Part shown: piece after piece, positions 26,408-36,657 of the stretch
Layout of the letters: each line of letters begins with the position of its first letter
Position numbering within the stretch: position 1 is the first letter of the stretch
Origin: Candidatus Sedimenticola endophacoides
GTDB taxonomy: Bacteria; Pseudomonadota; Gammaproteobacteria; Chromatiales; Chromatiaceae
Length of the DNA stretch: 64,000 nt
Direction: 5' to 3'
Assembly: GCA_003062205.1 (NCBI GenBank)
Contig: PQCP01000094.1
Location: forward strand, 1 to 64,000
Notes under the pieces: model-generated
Databases searched by the model: none
Told to the model about the DNA's origin: nothing
Seen by the model: only the letters and a program-made list of their open reading frames with translations
Position numbers and translations under genes: made by a program

Positions 26408-29400
26408 TCAATGCAGAGCGGGCTCCCGCTCCTGCTCCCGGGGGGTGTCGATACTGAGGTCGAAACGCGGTTTGCCGTCCGGCGTGGGCAGCACCCATTC
26501 GGTCTGTGGCGGTTGCCCGGTGTCGGCACGAAAACCGCCCACGACACCCTCCCGGGGCGTCTCCGGGTCCGCCTGTGTCCGGTGTTTTTCGATACTCGGC
26601 TCTTCCCAGGGGCCGGTGACGATGTACTGCACCCGCGAGACCTTGTCCACCTCCTTGCCCACCAGCTTCTGCACCAGATAGAGGGCGGCTCCGACCACCG
26701 GGCCGCCGGTGACCGCCCCGGCCATGGTGAGGTTGGAGCTGAGCTGGGGGGTGACCGTTACCATCTGATCGAAGTCCTCGCGCCCGAGGCCGATCCGCCC
26801 GGCGATCTCGATGGTGGAGGAGGGACTGTTGATCCGGAAGTCCTCGGTATAGGCGTCGCCCCGTTCCAGAATGAAAGAGCCGCTGATGTCGTCGAAGGCG
26901 AAGCCCTCCTGCAGCACGTCCTTGAAGTCGAGGGTCAGACGCCGGAACAGGGTGCCGACATTAAGCAGGCCGAAGATGCGACCGACTCCCGGGTCGATCG
27001 CCAGGAAGCGGCCGCTGCCCAGTTGCATGGTCAGGCGCCCGTCGAGAGCCTTGCGGCTGAAGGCGAGGGGCGAGCCCGGCCAGTCGATGGCCATATCGAA
27101 CTCCGCCGAGGCGCCATCAATATTTTTGTTGAACCCCAGGTCTTCGAGTACTTTGCCGAAGTCGTCACTGGTCAGGGCCGCGATCATCCGCGTATGCTGC
27201 GCGCCCCCGGCATCCAGGATCCAGTCGCCGCTGGCCGTGATGCGGTTGCCGGGGGCGTCGAGGTCGAACTGTTCGATCCGCATCCCGCGTGCCACCCGCT
27301 CCGTCTTCAGGTTCAGTTGACCGTAGGGGTGGCCGTTGATCTGGAACGCCTTGACCGAGGCATCGATGGCGGGCAGGCGCGTCGGGTCGGGGGCGGCGCT
27401 GGGATCAGCGGGGGCGGCGGGGGTATCCGACTGCGGATCGAAGGCCAGATTCAGCCGCTCCAGATCGAGGCGCAGCGGCTGGTCGCTGTCCCCCGCGGGG
27501 ATGGTCAGCCGGCCTTCGGCCAGATCGCTGCTCAGCTCCCCGCTCCATCCCCCCTCGTCGCGGCGCAGGGTGAGGCGCGGCTGGTGCAGTTCAAGACCAC
27601 CATGGCGGAGCTGTTCGAAGCGCAGGTCGATAAGGCGCAGGTCGGGCGCGGGTGTCCCTCCACCGGGTGTCGCCAGATCGAGCCAGGGGGCCAGATCGAG
27701 CCGCTTCCAGCCGCCGTGGATGCGTACCCCGGGGTGTTGGGGCAGCTCGGCCCGGGCGTCACCCAGGCGGATCTCGCCCCGGCTGACGCCGCCGGGGGTG
27801 TCGGGGTCGATCAGCAGGGCGCCGCTCAGGAGTCCGGCGTGGTGGAAACGCAGCGGCGTGCGTGCGCCGCCGAGTTCGGTCTCCAGCTCCAGCTCACGCG
27901 CGCGCTCCGCCGTCTTGCCCAGGGGCGCGGGCAGGTCGATGGCAAAGCCCCGCAGGTCGGAATGGATGCGCAGCGCCACCGTCGCCTCCCCTTGGCCCAT
28001 CAGGCTGTGGGGGATGTCCAGGCGCAGTGTCACCTCCCCCTCCCCGCTCAGACGATCCAGGGGCAGCTCGGGCAGGCGCTGGCGCAGACGCTCCGCGGCG
28101 AGGGTGGTGCGGGCCGTGAGGCGGGTGGCCTTCCCCCCTTCAGGCGCGACATCCACCTCCACCGGGCTGCCGTGAAGCCGCCCCTTGATCCCCTTTGCCC
28201 GCACCCGGTCCTGGTCGAAGCGCAGGGTGCCGGCGATGTTGCGGACCGGCAGTTCCCACTGACGCAGGTCGAGTGCCGCATCGCGCATCATCAGGCGCCC
28301 GTCCAGGCGCGGCTCTCCTTCATCGTCCAGGGGCAGGGTCAGATCGAGATCCAGCCGCGCCTGACCGGCGGCCTCGATACCCTCCGCCAGACGGCCGAAC
28401 TGCTCGGCCAGCGGCGATTCGGTGAGCAGGCGCAGGGTGTCGGCCAGGGGACCCTCGGTGGTGCCGTCGAGGGTGAGGGGGCCGGTCCCGGCGAGATCCT
28501 CGATGGCGACGCGCAGTGACTCGATGCGGGTGTCCAGAATCTTCGCCTCCTGCGCCTCGATGTGCATGGCGTTGCCGAGAAACTCCACCTGTGCTGCGAC
28601 ACCGCTCAGTGAGGGCCAGCCGCCCTGGTAGTCGAGGTCAAGTCCCTCCACATCGAACAGCACCTGGAAGCGGCCGCTGGGGTGTTGATCGAAGGGAAAC
28701 TCGAACAGCGGTCCGCGCAGCAGGCAGCTGCCGCCGCGGACCCGGCCCCCGCCGATGGCCCGGTCGAGCCACCCGACCACGGCGGCGGGCATGATGGAGG
28801 TGGGGTAGTAGCGCCCGGCATGGCGGGTGTCGCCATCCTGGAAATCGGTCTGCAGATCGATGAAGGGGCTGGCCCCCGGGGCCGGTGGGAACGCCAGCCG
28901 CAGGCGCGAGCGGGTCTGAATGTCCTGGTTGGATGCGCGCAACAGGGGCGAGGTGAGTACCCACTCGCCATCTGAGGCGAGGTGCCAGGCCAGGTTGCCC
29001 TGCAACCGCTCCAGGCGCAGGGGGGCGCGGAACATGCCGTTGGTGTCGATCAACGTGTTTCGGCTGTCGATCTCCAGACTCCCGCCGCCGGGGCCTGCGC
29101 GTACCGCGGCGCTGAGATTGCTCAGACCCGGGAGCGACTGCCAGGGGCGCATCCCCAACCCCGTGGCGCGGGCGCTCAGCGCCCACTGTTCGTTACCGCG
29201 CAACTCCAGGCGCAGGTCATGAATGTCGCCCACCGGGCGCCCCTGGCGCAACCGCTCATCGAGCGCCGGGTCCGGTAGCGGGAACAGGGTGGCCAGGCCG
29301 AGCAGGTCCTGGATGCGCAGAAAGTCGGCCCTGGCGGTAAGCCACTCGGTGCCGTCCGGGTCGATGCCACTGTGGAGTCCGATGCGCCCTACCGGCCAGC

Positions 29401-30385
29401 CGTCACCGCCGTGGCGGTAGCTGATGTCGCCGATCTCCAGTTGCCAACCCTGGGGTCGGCGCAGCCATTGGAATGCGCCGCCGAAGGCGTCTGCCTCCCA
29501 GTGCCTGGGCGCGCCGGAGGAGGGCAACTGCTCGATGCGCAGCCGCTGCACCTGCAGCTCTCCCTCCAGATGCTGCATGCGCCCGTCCCGCCAGCGGCTC
29601 CAGAGGCGCATGCCGAGTTGGCCGTCGGGCACCGCGTAGCCGCTGGGGATGCGATGCCTGAGCAGCTGCTCCAGGATCAGCTGCTCGCCGCCGAGATAGA
29701 AATCGCCGGACCAGCCCCCCGGCTGTTGCAGGTCGCCCCGGATGTCTGCGGCCAGGCTCAGGCGGCTGGCCGAGGCCCCGGGCAGGCTCAGTTCACCATG
29801 GATCTGGTGGCGCTGGTGATCGTTGAACAGCTCCAGGTTGACGTTGGTGAAGCGCATCGGTGCGGCGCCGATGGCCTGGTTTTCCCAGAGGATGGTGCCG
29901 TCGCTCACGGCGATGCGCCTGGGCAGCAGGAACAGCCCTCCGGCATCCGCCCGCTGCGGGGCCGCGGCCAGTCCCTCCAGTCCCTGAAGCCCCTCGACCG
30001 CGAAGCTGCCATCGGTGCGGCGCTTGATCAGGATGCTCGGCCGGGCCAGGGTGATGCGCCGGGTGGTGACGGCACGGTTGCGCAGGGAGTCGAGCAGGGC
30101 GATATCCACCTGGATCTCGGACAGGCGCAGGGTCACCCGTTGGTTCTGGGGATTGACCAGATCCACGTTGTGCAGAATCAGCCGCGGACCGAGTCCGCGC
30201 CAGTGCGCCTCCATGAACCCGACCTGCACCGGTTGGCCCAACGCCTCACCGGCCAACTGCTCGATCTCCCCCCGGTAGAGCTCGGCCAGTGGCAGCAACA
30301 GCCGCGCCAGCAGCACCGCCAGTCCGCTTAGGAAGATCAGCAGCAGGGTGAGGCGGTAGGTGAGCCGGGAGAGGTGACGGATCAT
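26408..30385 (-). CDS. yhdP: YhdP-family AsmA-like phospholipid transport protein
   Basis: This 1325-residue protein has one N-terminal membrane segment (about residues 10-35, LTLLLIFLSGLAVLLARLLL). The rest is a very long periplasmic region built of beta-rich AsmA-like repeats, ending in a conserved AsmA_2/DUF3971 part (FGLLNVGTLFRRLTLDFKD). YhdP with TamB and YdbH forms bridge-like channels carrying phospholipids to the outer membrane. The gene lies between rng and nit as in most Gammaproteobacteria. A Pro/Glu-rich tail ends the protein. Confidence 0.92.
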   Translation of the reverse strand: MIRHLSRLTYRLTLLLIFLSGLAVLLARLLLPLAELYRGEIEQLAGEALGQPVQVGFMEAHWRGLGPRLILHNVDLVNPQNQRVTLRLSEIQVDIALLDSLRNRAVTTRRITLARPSILIKRRTDGSFAVEGLQGLEGLAAAPQRADAGGLFLLPRRIAVSDGTILWENQAIGAAPMRFTNVNLELFNDHQRHQIHGELSLPGASASRLSLAADIRGDLQQPGGWSGDFYLGGEQLILEQLLRHRIPSGYAVPDGQLGMRLWSRWRDGRMQHLEGELQVQRLRIEQLPSSGAPRHWEADAFGGAFQWLRRPQGWQLEIGDISYRHGGDGWPVGRIGLHSGIDPDGTEWLTARADFLRIQDLLGLATLFPLPDPALDERLRQGRPVGDIHDLRLELRGNEQWALSARATGLGMRPWQSLPGLSNLSAAVRAGPGGGSLEIDSRNTLIDTNGMFRAPLRLERLQGNLAWHLASDGEWVLTSPLLRASNQDIQTRSRLRLAFPPAPGASPFIDLQTDFQDGDTRHAGRYYPTSIMPAAVVGWLDRAIGGGRVRGGSCLLRGPLFEFPFDQHPSGRFQVLFDVEGLDLDYQGGWPSLSGVAAQVEFLGNAMHIEAQEAKILDTRIESLRVAIEDLAGTGPLTLDGTTEGPLADTLRLLTESPLAEQFGRLAEGIEAAGQARLDLDLTLPLDDEGEPRLDGRLMMRDAALDLRQWELPVRNIAGTLRFDQDRVRAKGIKGRLHGSPVEVDVAPEGGKATRLTARTTLAAERLRQRLPELPLDRLSGEGEVTLRLDIPHSLMGQGEATVALRIHSDLRGFAIDLPAPLGKTAERARELELETELGGARTPLRFHHAGLLSGALLIDPDTPGGVSRGEIRLGDARAELPQHPGVRIHGGWKRLDLAPWLDLATPGGGTPAPDLRLIDLRFEQLRHGGLELHQPRLTLRRDEGGWSGELSSDLAEGRLTIPAGDSDQPLRLDLERLNLAFDPQSDTPAAPADPSAAPDPTRLPAIDASVKAFQINGHPYGQLNLKTERVARGMRIEQFDLDAPGNRITASGDWILDAGGAQHTRMIAALTSDDFGKVLEDLGFNKNIDGASAEFDMAIDWPGSPLAFSRKALDGRLTMQLGSGRFLAIDPGVGRIFGLLNVGTLFRRLTLDFKDVLQEGFAFDDISGSFILERGDAYTEDFRINSPSSTIEIAGRIGLGREDFDQMVTVTPQLSSNLTMAGAVTGGPVVGAALYLVQKLVGKEVDKVSRVQYIVTGPWEEPSIEKHRTQADPETPREGVVGGFRADTGQPPQTEWVLPTPDGKPRFDLSIDTPREQEREPALH

Positions 30386-30558
30386 CGGGGCCGCCTATCC
30401 GCCGCCGCTGTCCGGCGGCGTCCTTCGGGGCACAATACTCCGGGAGCGCGGAGGGTGATCCCGGTATTCCGGGGCGGGGCTGCGCGATCCGCGTCTCCGG
30501 TCCGATACGGCGGCGGGCATCACCGATGGGACACGCCCTGGCGGAGGCAGGCCCCGGT

Positions 30559-32016
30559 TCACAGCAGTACCACGTCGTAGTGTTCCGGCGAGTAGAGGGC
30601 CTCGGCCTGCAGGCGGATGGTCTTGTCGATAAACGACTCCAGTTCCGCCAGGGTGGGCGACTCCTCGTCCAGCAGCCGGTCCACCACCTCCTGGGAGGCG
30701 AGTACCAGCAGGGATTCGACATCGAACTGACGGGCCTCGCGCAGGATCTCGCGAAAGATCTCATAGCAGGTGCTCTCGGCGGTCTTCATCGAGCCCTTGC
30801 CGCCGCAGCAGGCGCAGGGTTCGCAGAGGATATGCTCCAGGGATTCGCGGGTGCGCTTACGGGTCATCTCTACCAGGCCCAGGGACGAGACCTCGGTGAT
30901 CTGGGTCTTGGCGTGGTCCTTGGTGAGAAACTTCTCCAGTGCGCGCAGTACCTGGCGTTTGTGCTCCTCGTCGTTCATGTCGATGAAATCGATGATGATG
31001 ATGCCGCCGAGATTGCGCAGGCGCAGCTGCCGGTAGATCGCCTGGGCCGCCTCCATGTTGGTCTTGAAGATGGTCTCTTCCAGGTTGCGATGACCTACAA
31101 AGGCGCCGGTATTGACGTCGATGGTGGTCATCGCCTCGGTCTGGTCGATGATCAGATGTCCGCCCGATTTCAGATCGACCTTGCGCTCCAGCGCCTTCTG
31201 GATCTCATCCTCGACTCCGTACAGGTCGAAGATCGGGCGCTCGCCCGGGTAATAGTCGATGTTGATGGCCAGGTCGGGGATCAGCTCCTTGGAGAACTGT
31301 TTGGCCTTGCGCCAGCTGGCGCGCGAGTCGATGCGTATCTTCTCCACCTCGGGGGTGGCCAGGTCGCGCAGGGCACGCAGATAGAGCGGAAGATCCTCGT
31401 GGATCAACTCGCCGGGGGTGGCCGAAGCACGCCGCTCCATAATGGTGTGCCAGAGACGGGCCAGGAAATTCATGTCGACCTCGAGGGTGGCGGCATCCAC
31501 CCCCTCGGCGGCGGTACGGGCGATGAAGTTGCCGCGGTGCCGCAGGGTCGCGACAACCGGTGCGATGATGCCGCGCAGCCGCTCGCGCTCGTTCTCGTCA
31601 TCGATCTTCTGGGATATGCCGGGCGAGATCAGCTGCGGCATGTAGACCAGGTAGCGGGAGGGGATGGAGAGGTTGGTGGTAAGGCGTGCACCCTTGCTGC
31701 CCAGCGGATCCTTGACCACCTGCACCACCACGTCGCCGCCCTCGCGCACCAGTTCGGCGATGTTTTCGTTGCGGGCCGCCCCGTTTCCGGTGCCGACGAT
31801 GTCGGAGGCGTGCAGAAAGGCGGCGCGCTCCAGCCCGATGTCCACGAATGCCGCCTGCATCCCCGGCAACACCCGGCAGACCCGTCCCTTGTAGATATTG
31901 CCCACCAGACCGCGGCGGCGGCTGCGCTCGATCAAAACCTCCTGCACCACCCCGTTCTCGATTACCGCCACCCGGGTCTCCGGCGGCGTGACATTGACCA
32001 GAATCTCTTCACTCAT
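30559..32016 (-). CDS. rng: Ribonuclease G
   Basis: This 485-residue RNase E/G family endonuclease matures the 5' end of 16S rRNA and degrades some mRNAs. An S1 domain (about residues 35-120) is followed by the catalytic core, with the metal-binding aspartates in TIDVNTGAFVG and IIDFIDMNDEE. The zinc-link cysteines CEPCACCGGKG lie near residue 405. It lacks the long C-terminal scaffold of RNase E, which fixes it as RNase G. The ATG at 32016 (MSEEILVNVTP) is the family start. maf lies 14 bases upstream. Confidence 0.95.
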   Translation of the reverse strand: MSEEILVNVTPPETRVAVIENGVVQEVLIERSRRRGLVGNIYKGRVCRVLPGMQAAFVDIGLERAAFLHASDIVGTGNGAARNENIAELVREGGDVVVQVVKDPLGSKGARLTTNLSIPSRYLVYMPQLISPGISQKIDDENERERLRGIIAPVVATLRHRGNFIARTAAEGVDAATLEVDMNFLARLWHTIMERRASATPGELIHEDLPLYLRALRDLATPEVEKIRIDSRASWRKAKQFSKELIPDLAINIDYYPGERPIFDLYGVEDEIQKALERKVDLKSGGHLIIDQTEAMTTIDVNTGAFVGHRNLEETIFKTNMEAAQAIYRQLRLRNLGGIIIIDFIDMNDEEHKRQVLRALEKFLTKDHAKTQITEVSSLGLVEMTRKRTRESLEHILCEPCACCGGKGSMKTAESTCYEIFREILREARQFDVESLLVLASQEVVDRLLDEESPTLAELESFIDKTIRLQAEALYSPEHYDVVLL

Positions 32017-32030
32017 CGTTATCGGTTCTT

Positions 32031-32636
32031 CTATGACTTCGGTTGCGCGCCCAGCAGGCCGATGCCCGCCTCGCGCAGCAGCTGGGCGGTCTCGAACAGG
32101 GGCAGCCCCATAACGCCGGAAAAGCTCCCCTCCAGATGCCGGATGAACAGCGCCCCGACTCCCTGAATGGCGTAGCCGCCCGCCTTGTCCATCGGCTCTC
32201 CGCTCTCCCAATAGGCATTCGCCTCGCGCTCCGTCACCTCCCGGAAGGTGACCCGGCTGACGCTGAGGCGGCTCCACTCCCGCCCGGGGGTGGTCAGGGC
32301 AACGCCGGTAAGCACCTTGTGGCTGCGGCCCGAGAGGAGGGAGATCATCTCCAGCGCCTCCCCCCGGTGCGCGGGCTTGCCCAGAATCCGCCCGTCGGCC
32401 ACCACCGCGGTGTCGGCGCCGAGCACCGGGCGCGGGGAGCGCTCGCCCAGGCCCGAAAGACCGGCTCCAGCCTTCTCCAGGGCAAGCCGTATCACGTATT
32501 CTACGGGTGCTTCACCCGGGTGCGGGGTCTCATCGACCTGCACCCGGATCACCTCATGATCGACCCCGATCTGGCCCAGGAGTTCACGCCGCCTGGGCGA
32601 CAGGGAGGCCAGGTAGATGCTCGGCAACATCGCCAT
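32031..32636 (-). CDS. maf: Maf-family nucleotide pyrophosphatase
   Basis: This 201-residue Maf protein hydrolyses non-canonical or pyrimidine nucleoside triphosphates. The N-terminal motif LASLSPRRRELL and the central GADTAVV are intact, as is the conserved GGYAIQGVGALF. It is probably co-transcribed with rng and yhdP. Confidence 0.92.
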   Translation of the reverse strand: MAMLPSIYLASLSPRRRELLGQIGVDHEVIRVQVDETPHPGEAPVEYVIRLALEKAGAGLSGLGERSPRPVLGADTAVVADGRILGKPAHRGEALEMISLLSGRSHKVLTGVALTTPGREWSRLSVSRVTFREVTEREANAYWESGEPMDKAGGYAIQGVGALFIRHLEGSFSGVMGLPLFETAQLLREAGIGLLGAQPKS

Positions 32637-32827
32637 TCACCCGCTTTGGGAAAGCACAATTCATCACTCCCCACAGAGTCGTTGGTGCGGTATTCCGGAT
32701 TCGGTGACCCGGGCCACGGGCTCTCGGCCGATCGGCAGTGGGAGACATCCCGGTCGGGCGGCGTGGCCGCCGACGGTTGCCCACACCCTACACCAGCGGA
32801 GACCGGAATGACAGAGAGGACGCTGGG

Positions 32828-33298
32828 TTACGCCCGGTGGTACGGGTGGTTGCGCAGCAGGCTCCAGGCACGGTAGATCTGCTCCGCCAGCACCACCCGC
32901 ACCAGGGGGTGGGGCAGGGTCAGCGGCGACAGTGACCAGCGCTGCCCCGCCCGCTCCAGACACCCTGGCGCCAGCCCCTCGGGGCCGCCCACCAGCAGGA
33001 CGAGATCCTGTCCACTGTTCATCCACCCATCCATGTGGGAGGCGAGCTGTTCGGTGCTCCAGGCCTTTCCCGGAATATCCAGGGCGATCACCCGGCAGTT
33101 GTTGGGGATCGCCTTGAGCATACGCTCCCCCTCGTCCTGCATGGCGCGTCTGAGATCAGCGCCCTTGCCACGGTGCCCCGGGGCGATCTCCACCAGCCGC
33201 AGGGCACACTCCGCGGGCAGGCGCTTGGCGTACTCCCGATAGCCCTCCTGTACCCAGCGCGGCATCTTGGTGCCGATGCAGATGAGGTGGATATGCAT
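32828..33298 (-). CDS. rlmH: 23S rRNA pseudouridine-1915 N3-methyltransferase RlmH
   Basis: This 156-residue SPOUT methyltransferase has the knot motif LLVGGPEGL (about residues 99-107) and the C-terminal LPHPLVRVVLAEQIYRAW. It methylates pseudouridine 1915 in helix 69 of 23S rRNA. The length is the family norm. A 191-base gap without genes separates it from maf. Confidence 0.95.
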   Translation of the reverse strand: MHIHLICIGTKMPRWVQEGYREYAKRLPAECALRLVEIAPGHRGKGADLRRAMQDEGERMLKAIPNNCRVIALDIPGKAWSTEQLASHMDGWMNSGQDLVLLVGGPEGLAPGCLERAGQRWSLSPLTLPHPLVRVVLAEQIYRAWSLLRNHPYHRA

Positions 33299-33396
33299 GG
33301 AGCGATCCTAGGGAAAAGGGCGGAGGCGTATGTCTGCCGGAAAAGGCAAAGGTCCGGCAAGAGAACCCTGAAGGGCGCGGGGATCCCACTGTCCCG

Positions 33397-34053
33397 TCAG
33401 GGAAGGATGGTTTTTATGCCTTCTTCAGTGCCCAGGATCAGGACGTCGGCCGGACGCATGGCGAAGATGCCGACGGTGACCACGCCGGCGATGGCGTTGA
33501 TCTCCTGTTCCATTTTTACCGGCTCCATGATCTGCAGGTTATGGACATCGAGGATGACGTTGCCGTTGTCGGTGACGAACCCCTCGCGCCAGACTGGTGT
33601 GCCGCCCAGCTTTACCAACTGGCGGGCGACGTGGCTGCGTGCCATGGGGATCACCTCCACCGGCAGAGGGAACTCTCCCAGTACATCCACCAGCTTGCTG
33701 CCATCGGCGATGCAGACGAATCGGCGGCTGGCGCCGGCGACGATCTTCTCCCGGGTAAGGGCGCCGCCGCCGCCCTTGATCAGGTGCAGGTGGCGGTTGG
33801 ATTCGTCGGCGCCATCGACGTAGAGGTCCAGTTCGCCGGCGGCGTTGAGGTCGATTACCGGGATGCCGTGGCCCTTCATGCGTTCGGTGGAGACCTCGGA
33901 ACTGGAGACCGCCCCCTCGATCTTGTGCTTGATGCCGGCGAGTGCGTCGATGAAATGATTGACGGTGGAACCGGTGCCGACGCCGATGATGCCGCCGTCT
34001 ACATAATCGACGGCGGCCTCGGCGGCCAGGCGCTTGAGTTCGTCTGGGGTCAT
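33397..34053 (-). CDS. rpiA: Ribose-5-phosphate isomerase A
   Basis: RpiA interconverts ribose 5-phosphate and ribulose 5-phosphate in the pentose phosphate and Calvin pathways. The 218-residue protein has [19 protein letters not shown] and [13 protein letters not shown], which form the active site. It is divergently arranged with ilvA, with 208 bases between them that must hold both promoters. Confidence 0.96.
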   Translation of the reverse strand: MTPDELKRLAAEAAVDYVDGGIIGVGTGSTVNHFIDALAGIKHKIEGAVSSSEVSTERMKGHGIPVIDLNAAGELDLYVDGADESNRHLHLIKGGGGALTREKIVAGASRRFVCIADGSKLVDVLGEFPLPVEVIPMARSHVARQLVKLGGTPVWREGFVTDNGNVILDVHNLQIMEPVKMEQEINAIAGVVTVGIFAMRPADVLILGTEEGIKTILP

Positions 34054-34261
34054 GGTGAATACTCCTGATTAGAATTTCTTTGCGCCTAATGATAGCTTCG
34101 AGGTGGTGCGATTGTCATCGTTCCGCTCTTTATGGGGGCATGCAGCGCCCCTGCTGTCGTGGCCTGGGGTGCCGGGCGTACAATCATCCCGCACTGTTTT
34201 CAAACCGTACCGGGGAGCCCAACGGCGGCCCGGCACTCAAACCACCGAGAAGGGCCAAACG

Positions 34262-35800
34262 ATGCCCCAGAGTTACATTGAGAGAATCCTGCGCGCCCAG
34301 GTCTATGACGTGGCCCGCGAAACCCCCCTGGAGCGCGCGCCGCGCCTCAGCCAGCGCCTGAACAACCGGGTCTGGCTCAAGCGCGAGGACCTGCAGCCGG
34401 TCTTCTCCTTCAAGCTGCGCGGCGCCTACAACCGGATGCGGGGTCTGACGCAGCAGGAACGCAGGCAGGGCGTGGTCGCAGCATCGGCGGGAAACCACGC
34501 CCAGGGCGTGGCCCTTTCGGCCCGGGAGCTGGGTATCCGGGCGATCATCGTCATGCCGGAAACCACGCCGCAGATCAAGGTCGAGGCGGTACGCAGCTAC
34601 GGGGCGCGGGCGGTGCAGGTCGGCGACTCCTACGATGAGGCCTATGCCCATGCCCAGGAGCTGGTTCGCGAGAAAGGCATGACCTTCATTCATCCCTTTG
34701 ATGACCGCGATGTGATCGCCGGTCAGGGGACAGTGGGGATGGAGATCCTGCGTCAGCACGCGGGGCCGCCGGACGCCATTTTTGTGCCGGTCGGTGGTGG
34801 CGGGCTGGTGGCGGGGATCGGTGCCTATGTGAAGTTCGTCTATCCCGGGGTCAAGGTGATCGGTGTCGAACCGGATGACGCGCCGACGCTGTATCGTGCC
34901 CTGGAAGCCGGGCGCAGGGTGAATCTCAAGCAGGTGGGAATCTTCGCGGATGGGGTTGCCGTACGCCAGATCGGCAAGGAGACCTTTCGCCTGGCGCGCC
35001 AGGTGGTCGACGAGGTGATCCTGGTGAGCACCGACGAGATCTGCGCGGCGATCAAGGATGTGTTCGATGACACGCGTACCGTCGCCGAGCCGGCCGGGGC
35101 GTTATCGGTGGCGGGGTTGAAGAAATATGTGCAGCGTGAAGGCGTCGAAGGGGCCTCGCTGGTGGCGATCGAGAGTGGCGCCAATATCAACTTCGATCGC
35201 CTGCGCCATGTGGCCGAGCGGGCCGAGCTGGGCGAGCGCCGCGAGGCGCTGCTGGCGGTGGAGATTCCTGAGAAGCCGGGCAGTTTCCTGCGTTTTTGCA
35301 AGACCATAAGCGACAAACGTAGCGTAACCGAGTTCAACTATCGCTATGCGGATGCTGCGGCGGCGCATGTGTTCGTGGGCGTCGAGTTGAGCGGGGGCGA
35401 TGAAGAGCGCCGGGAACTGATCGGGGACTTGACGGAGGCCGGCTACCCGGTCATCGACATGACCGATAACGAGACGGCCAAACTGCACATCCGTTACATG
35501 GTGGGCGGGCACGCGCCGGAGGTCGAGAACGAGTGCCTGTTTCGCTTTCAATTCCCGGAACGCCCGGGCGCCCTGTACAGGTTTCTCCGCGGCATGGGAC
35601 GGCGCTGGAATATCAGCCTGTTCCACTATCGCAATCATGGCGCGGCTTACGGGCGGGTGCTGATGGGTGTGCAGGTCGACGCCCGGGAGCGTAAGGAGTT
35701 CCTGCGTTTTCTTCAGGGGCTGGGATACCCCTATGAGGAGGAGACGGGAAATATGGCCTACCGGCTGTTTGCCTGCGGGGGGCGTTGCCGGCCAGGGTGA
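34262..35800 (+). CDS. ilvA: Biosynthetic threonine ammonia-lyase
   Basis: IlvA deaminates threonine to 2-oxobutyrate, the first step to isoleucine. The 512-residue protein has the PLP lysine in FSFKLRGAYNRM and the phosphate loop GGGGLVAGIGAY. Two C-terminal ACT-like regulatory domains (about residues 330-505; EIPEKPGSFLRF and FQFPERPGALYRF) should give feedback control by isoleucine and valine. I chose the ATG at 34262 (MPQSYIERIL), the family start, over the longer upstream frame. Confidence 0.95.
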   Translation: MPQSYIERILRAQVYDVARETPLERAPRLSQRLNNRVWLKREDLQPVFSFKLRGAYNRMRGLTQQERRQGVVAASAGNHAQGVALSARELGIRAIIVMPETTPQIKVEAVRSYGARAVQVGDSYDEAYAHAQELVREKGMTFIHPFDDRDVIAGQGTVGMEILRQHAGPPDAIFVPVGGGGLVAGIGAYVKFVYPGVKVIGVEPDDAPTLYRALEAGRRVNLKQVGIFADGVAVRQIGKETFRLARQVVDEVILVSTDEICAAIKDVFDDTRTVAEPAGALSVAGLKKYVQREGVEGASLVAIESGANINFDRLRHVAERAELGERREALLAVEIPEKPGSFLRFCKTISDKRSVTEFNYRYADAAAAHVFVGVELSGGDEERRELIGDLTEAGYPVIDMTDNETAKLHIRYMVGGHAPEVENECLFRFQFPERPGALYRFLRGMGRRWNISLFHYRNHGAAYGRVLMGVQVDARERKEFLRFLQGLGYPYEEETGNMAYRLFACGGRCRPG

Positions 35801-35964
35801 TCGGGAAACCCTCGGCGTTGGCGTGTGCACGGCCCACTGCCGGGCTTCACTTCCAAAGATGACGGGGCTTTCATTCGCCCGGTTATGCAAAGCCAATTGC
35901 GGCTGCTGCGCCTCTTTCGGGTCTACCCCGGTTACCGTTGAAGATTACGGATCCGTCTAGAAGG

Positions 35965-35999
35965 AAAAAAGGGAGGCCCGCGAATCGCGGGCCTCCCTT
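35965..35999 (-). terminator. Bidirectional terminator between ilvA and the Lys-rich gene
   Basis: GGGAGGCCCGCG pairs with its complement around AAT. Read on the - strand the stem is followed by six T, so it is a strong terminator for the small - strand gene ending at 36050. On the + strand it may also end ilvA. Confidence 0.88.
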
Positions 36000-36049
36000 A
36001 CTTCTATTGGCGGTAGGCCGTGGGCCATTCCGCGTTATGCCGATTCCGG

Positions 36050-36467
36050 TTACTTGGCAATGGCCTTTTTACGAGGCCGCACCTTGCGGGGCCGCACTTG
36101 TTTGGGGGTGGCCTGCTTTCGCTAACCGCCATGGAGAGCGAAGCGAAGGCGGTTAGTCCCCGATAGGCGTAGGCGCGGTTGTATGGCCGCAGTTACGACC
36201 GATAGGGAGTGACGTAGGGCATACAAATAGCGCATCCGACACGCCGTAGAGTCATTGTGGTCATCATGACGGAGTTGCGCACGAGCAGCTTTGCTGCAAT
36301 GTGCGGGACGGAGTCGTGATGAGCGCAGGACGGTCGGGGCAGTAACGGCTGTCGCGTTGGCGAGTCGATTTTGGGGACTGGGATGTCCCAAAATCTTTCA
36401 CGAGGTAGCGACACTCTTGCACCTTTTTTTTGGCTGCTTTTTTCTTTGCGGCTCTCTTGACGGCCAT
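36050..36467 (-). pseudogene. Small Lys-rich (histone-like) protein, interrupted by the 300-bp repeat
   Basis: The start MAVKRAAKKKAAKKKV (ATG at 36467, preceded by GGAGGG) is followed by the repeat after codon 16. On the other side a frame reads KQATPKQVRPRKVRPRKKAI, then AK and a stop at 36050-36052, just before a strong terminator. Joined, this would be a 38-residue, very basic peptide, probably a nucleic-acid-binding protein. To join in frame, the 300 bases plus one adjacent A (36119 on this strand) must be removed. A plain 300-base removal gives a short frame ending APQGAAS, which looks less natural. It resembles the Lys/Ala tail of the adenylate kinase at 17.8 kb. Confidence 0.65.
36120..36419 (+). 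mobile_element. 300-bp repeat, copy 3 (in the Lys-rich gene)
   Basis: The sequence is identical to copy 1 and antisense to its host. The flanks are CTGCTTT on the left and CACCTTT on the right. One extra T at the left junction, compared with the frame expected of the host, may be an insertion scar or a prior change. Confidence 0.9.
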
Positions 36468-36657
36468 TACGTGCCCTCCGTTACTTAAGGTACATTCGCG
36501 AAATTCAAGCATGAGTATAATAAAGTCAGGGAGAAAAGCCAGTAACCGATGGGTGTTTTTGATGTTTTATCGATAAGGGGCATGCCGCAATTGCCTGGAC
36601 GGGAGGGTTATGATGCATGGATTGACTCTTGTCATTGTTGTCGGGAGGGTCCGCGAA

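Noticed and set aside
26399..28519. 706-residue + strand frame opposite yhdP
   Set aside because: Shadow of yhdP, which has clear family features on the other strand.
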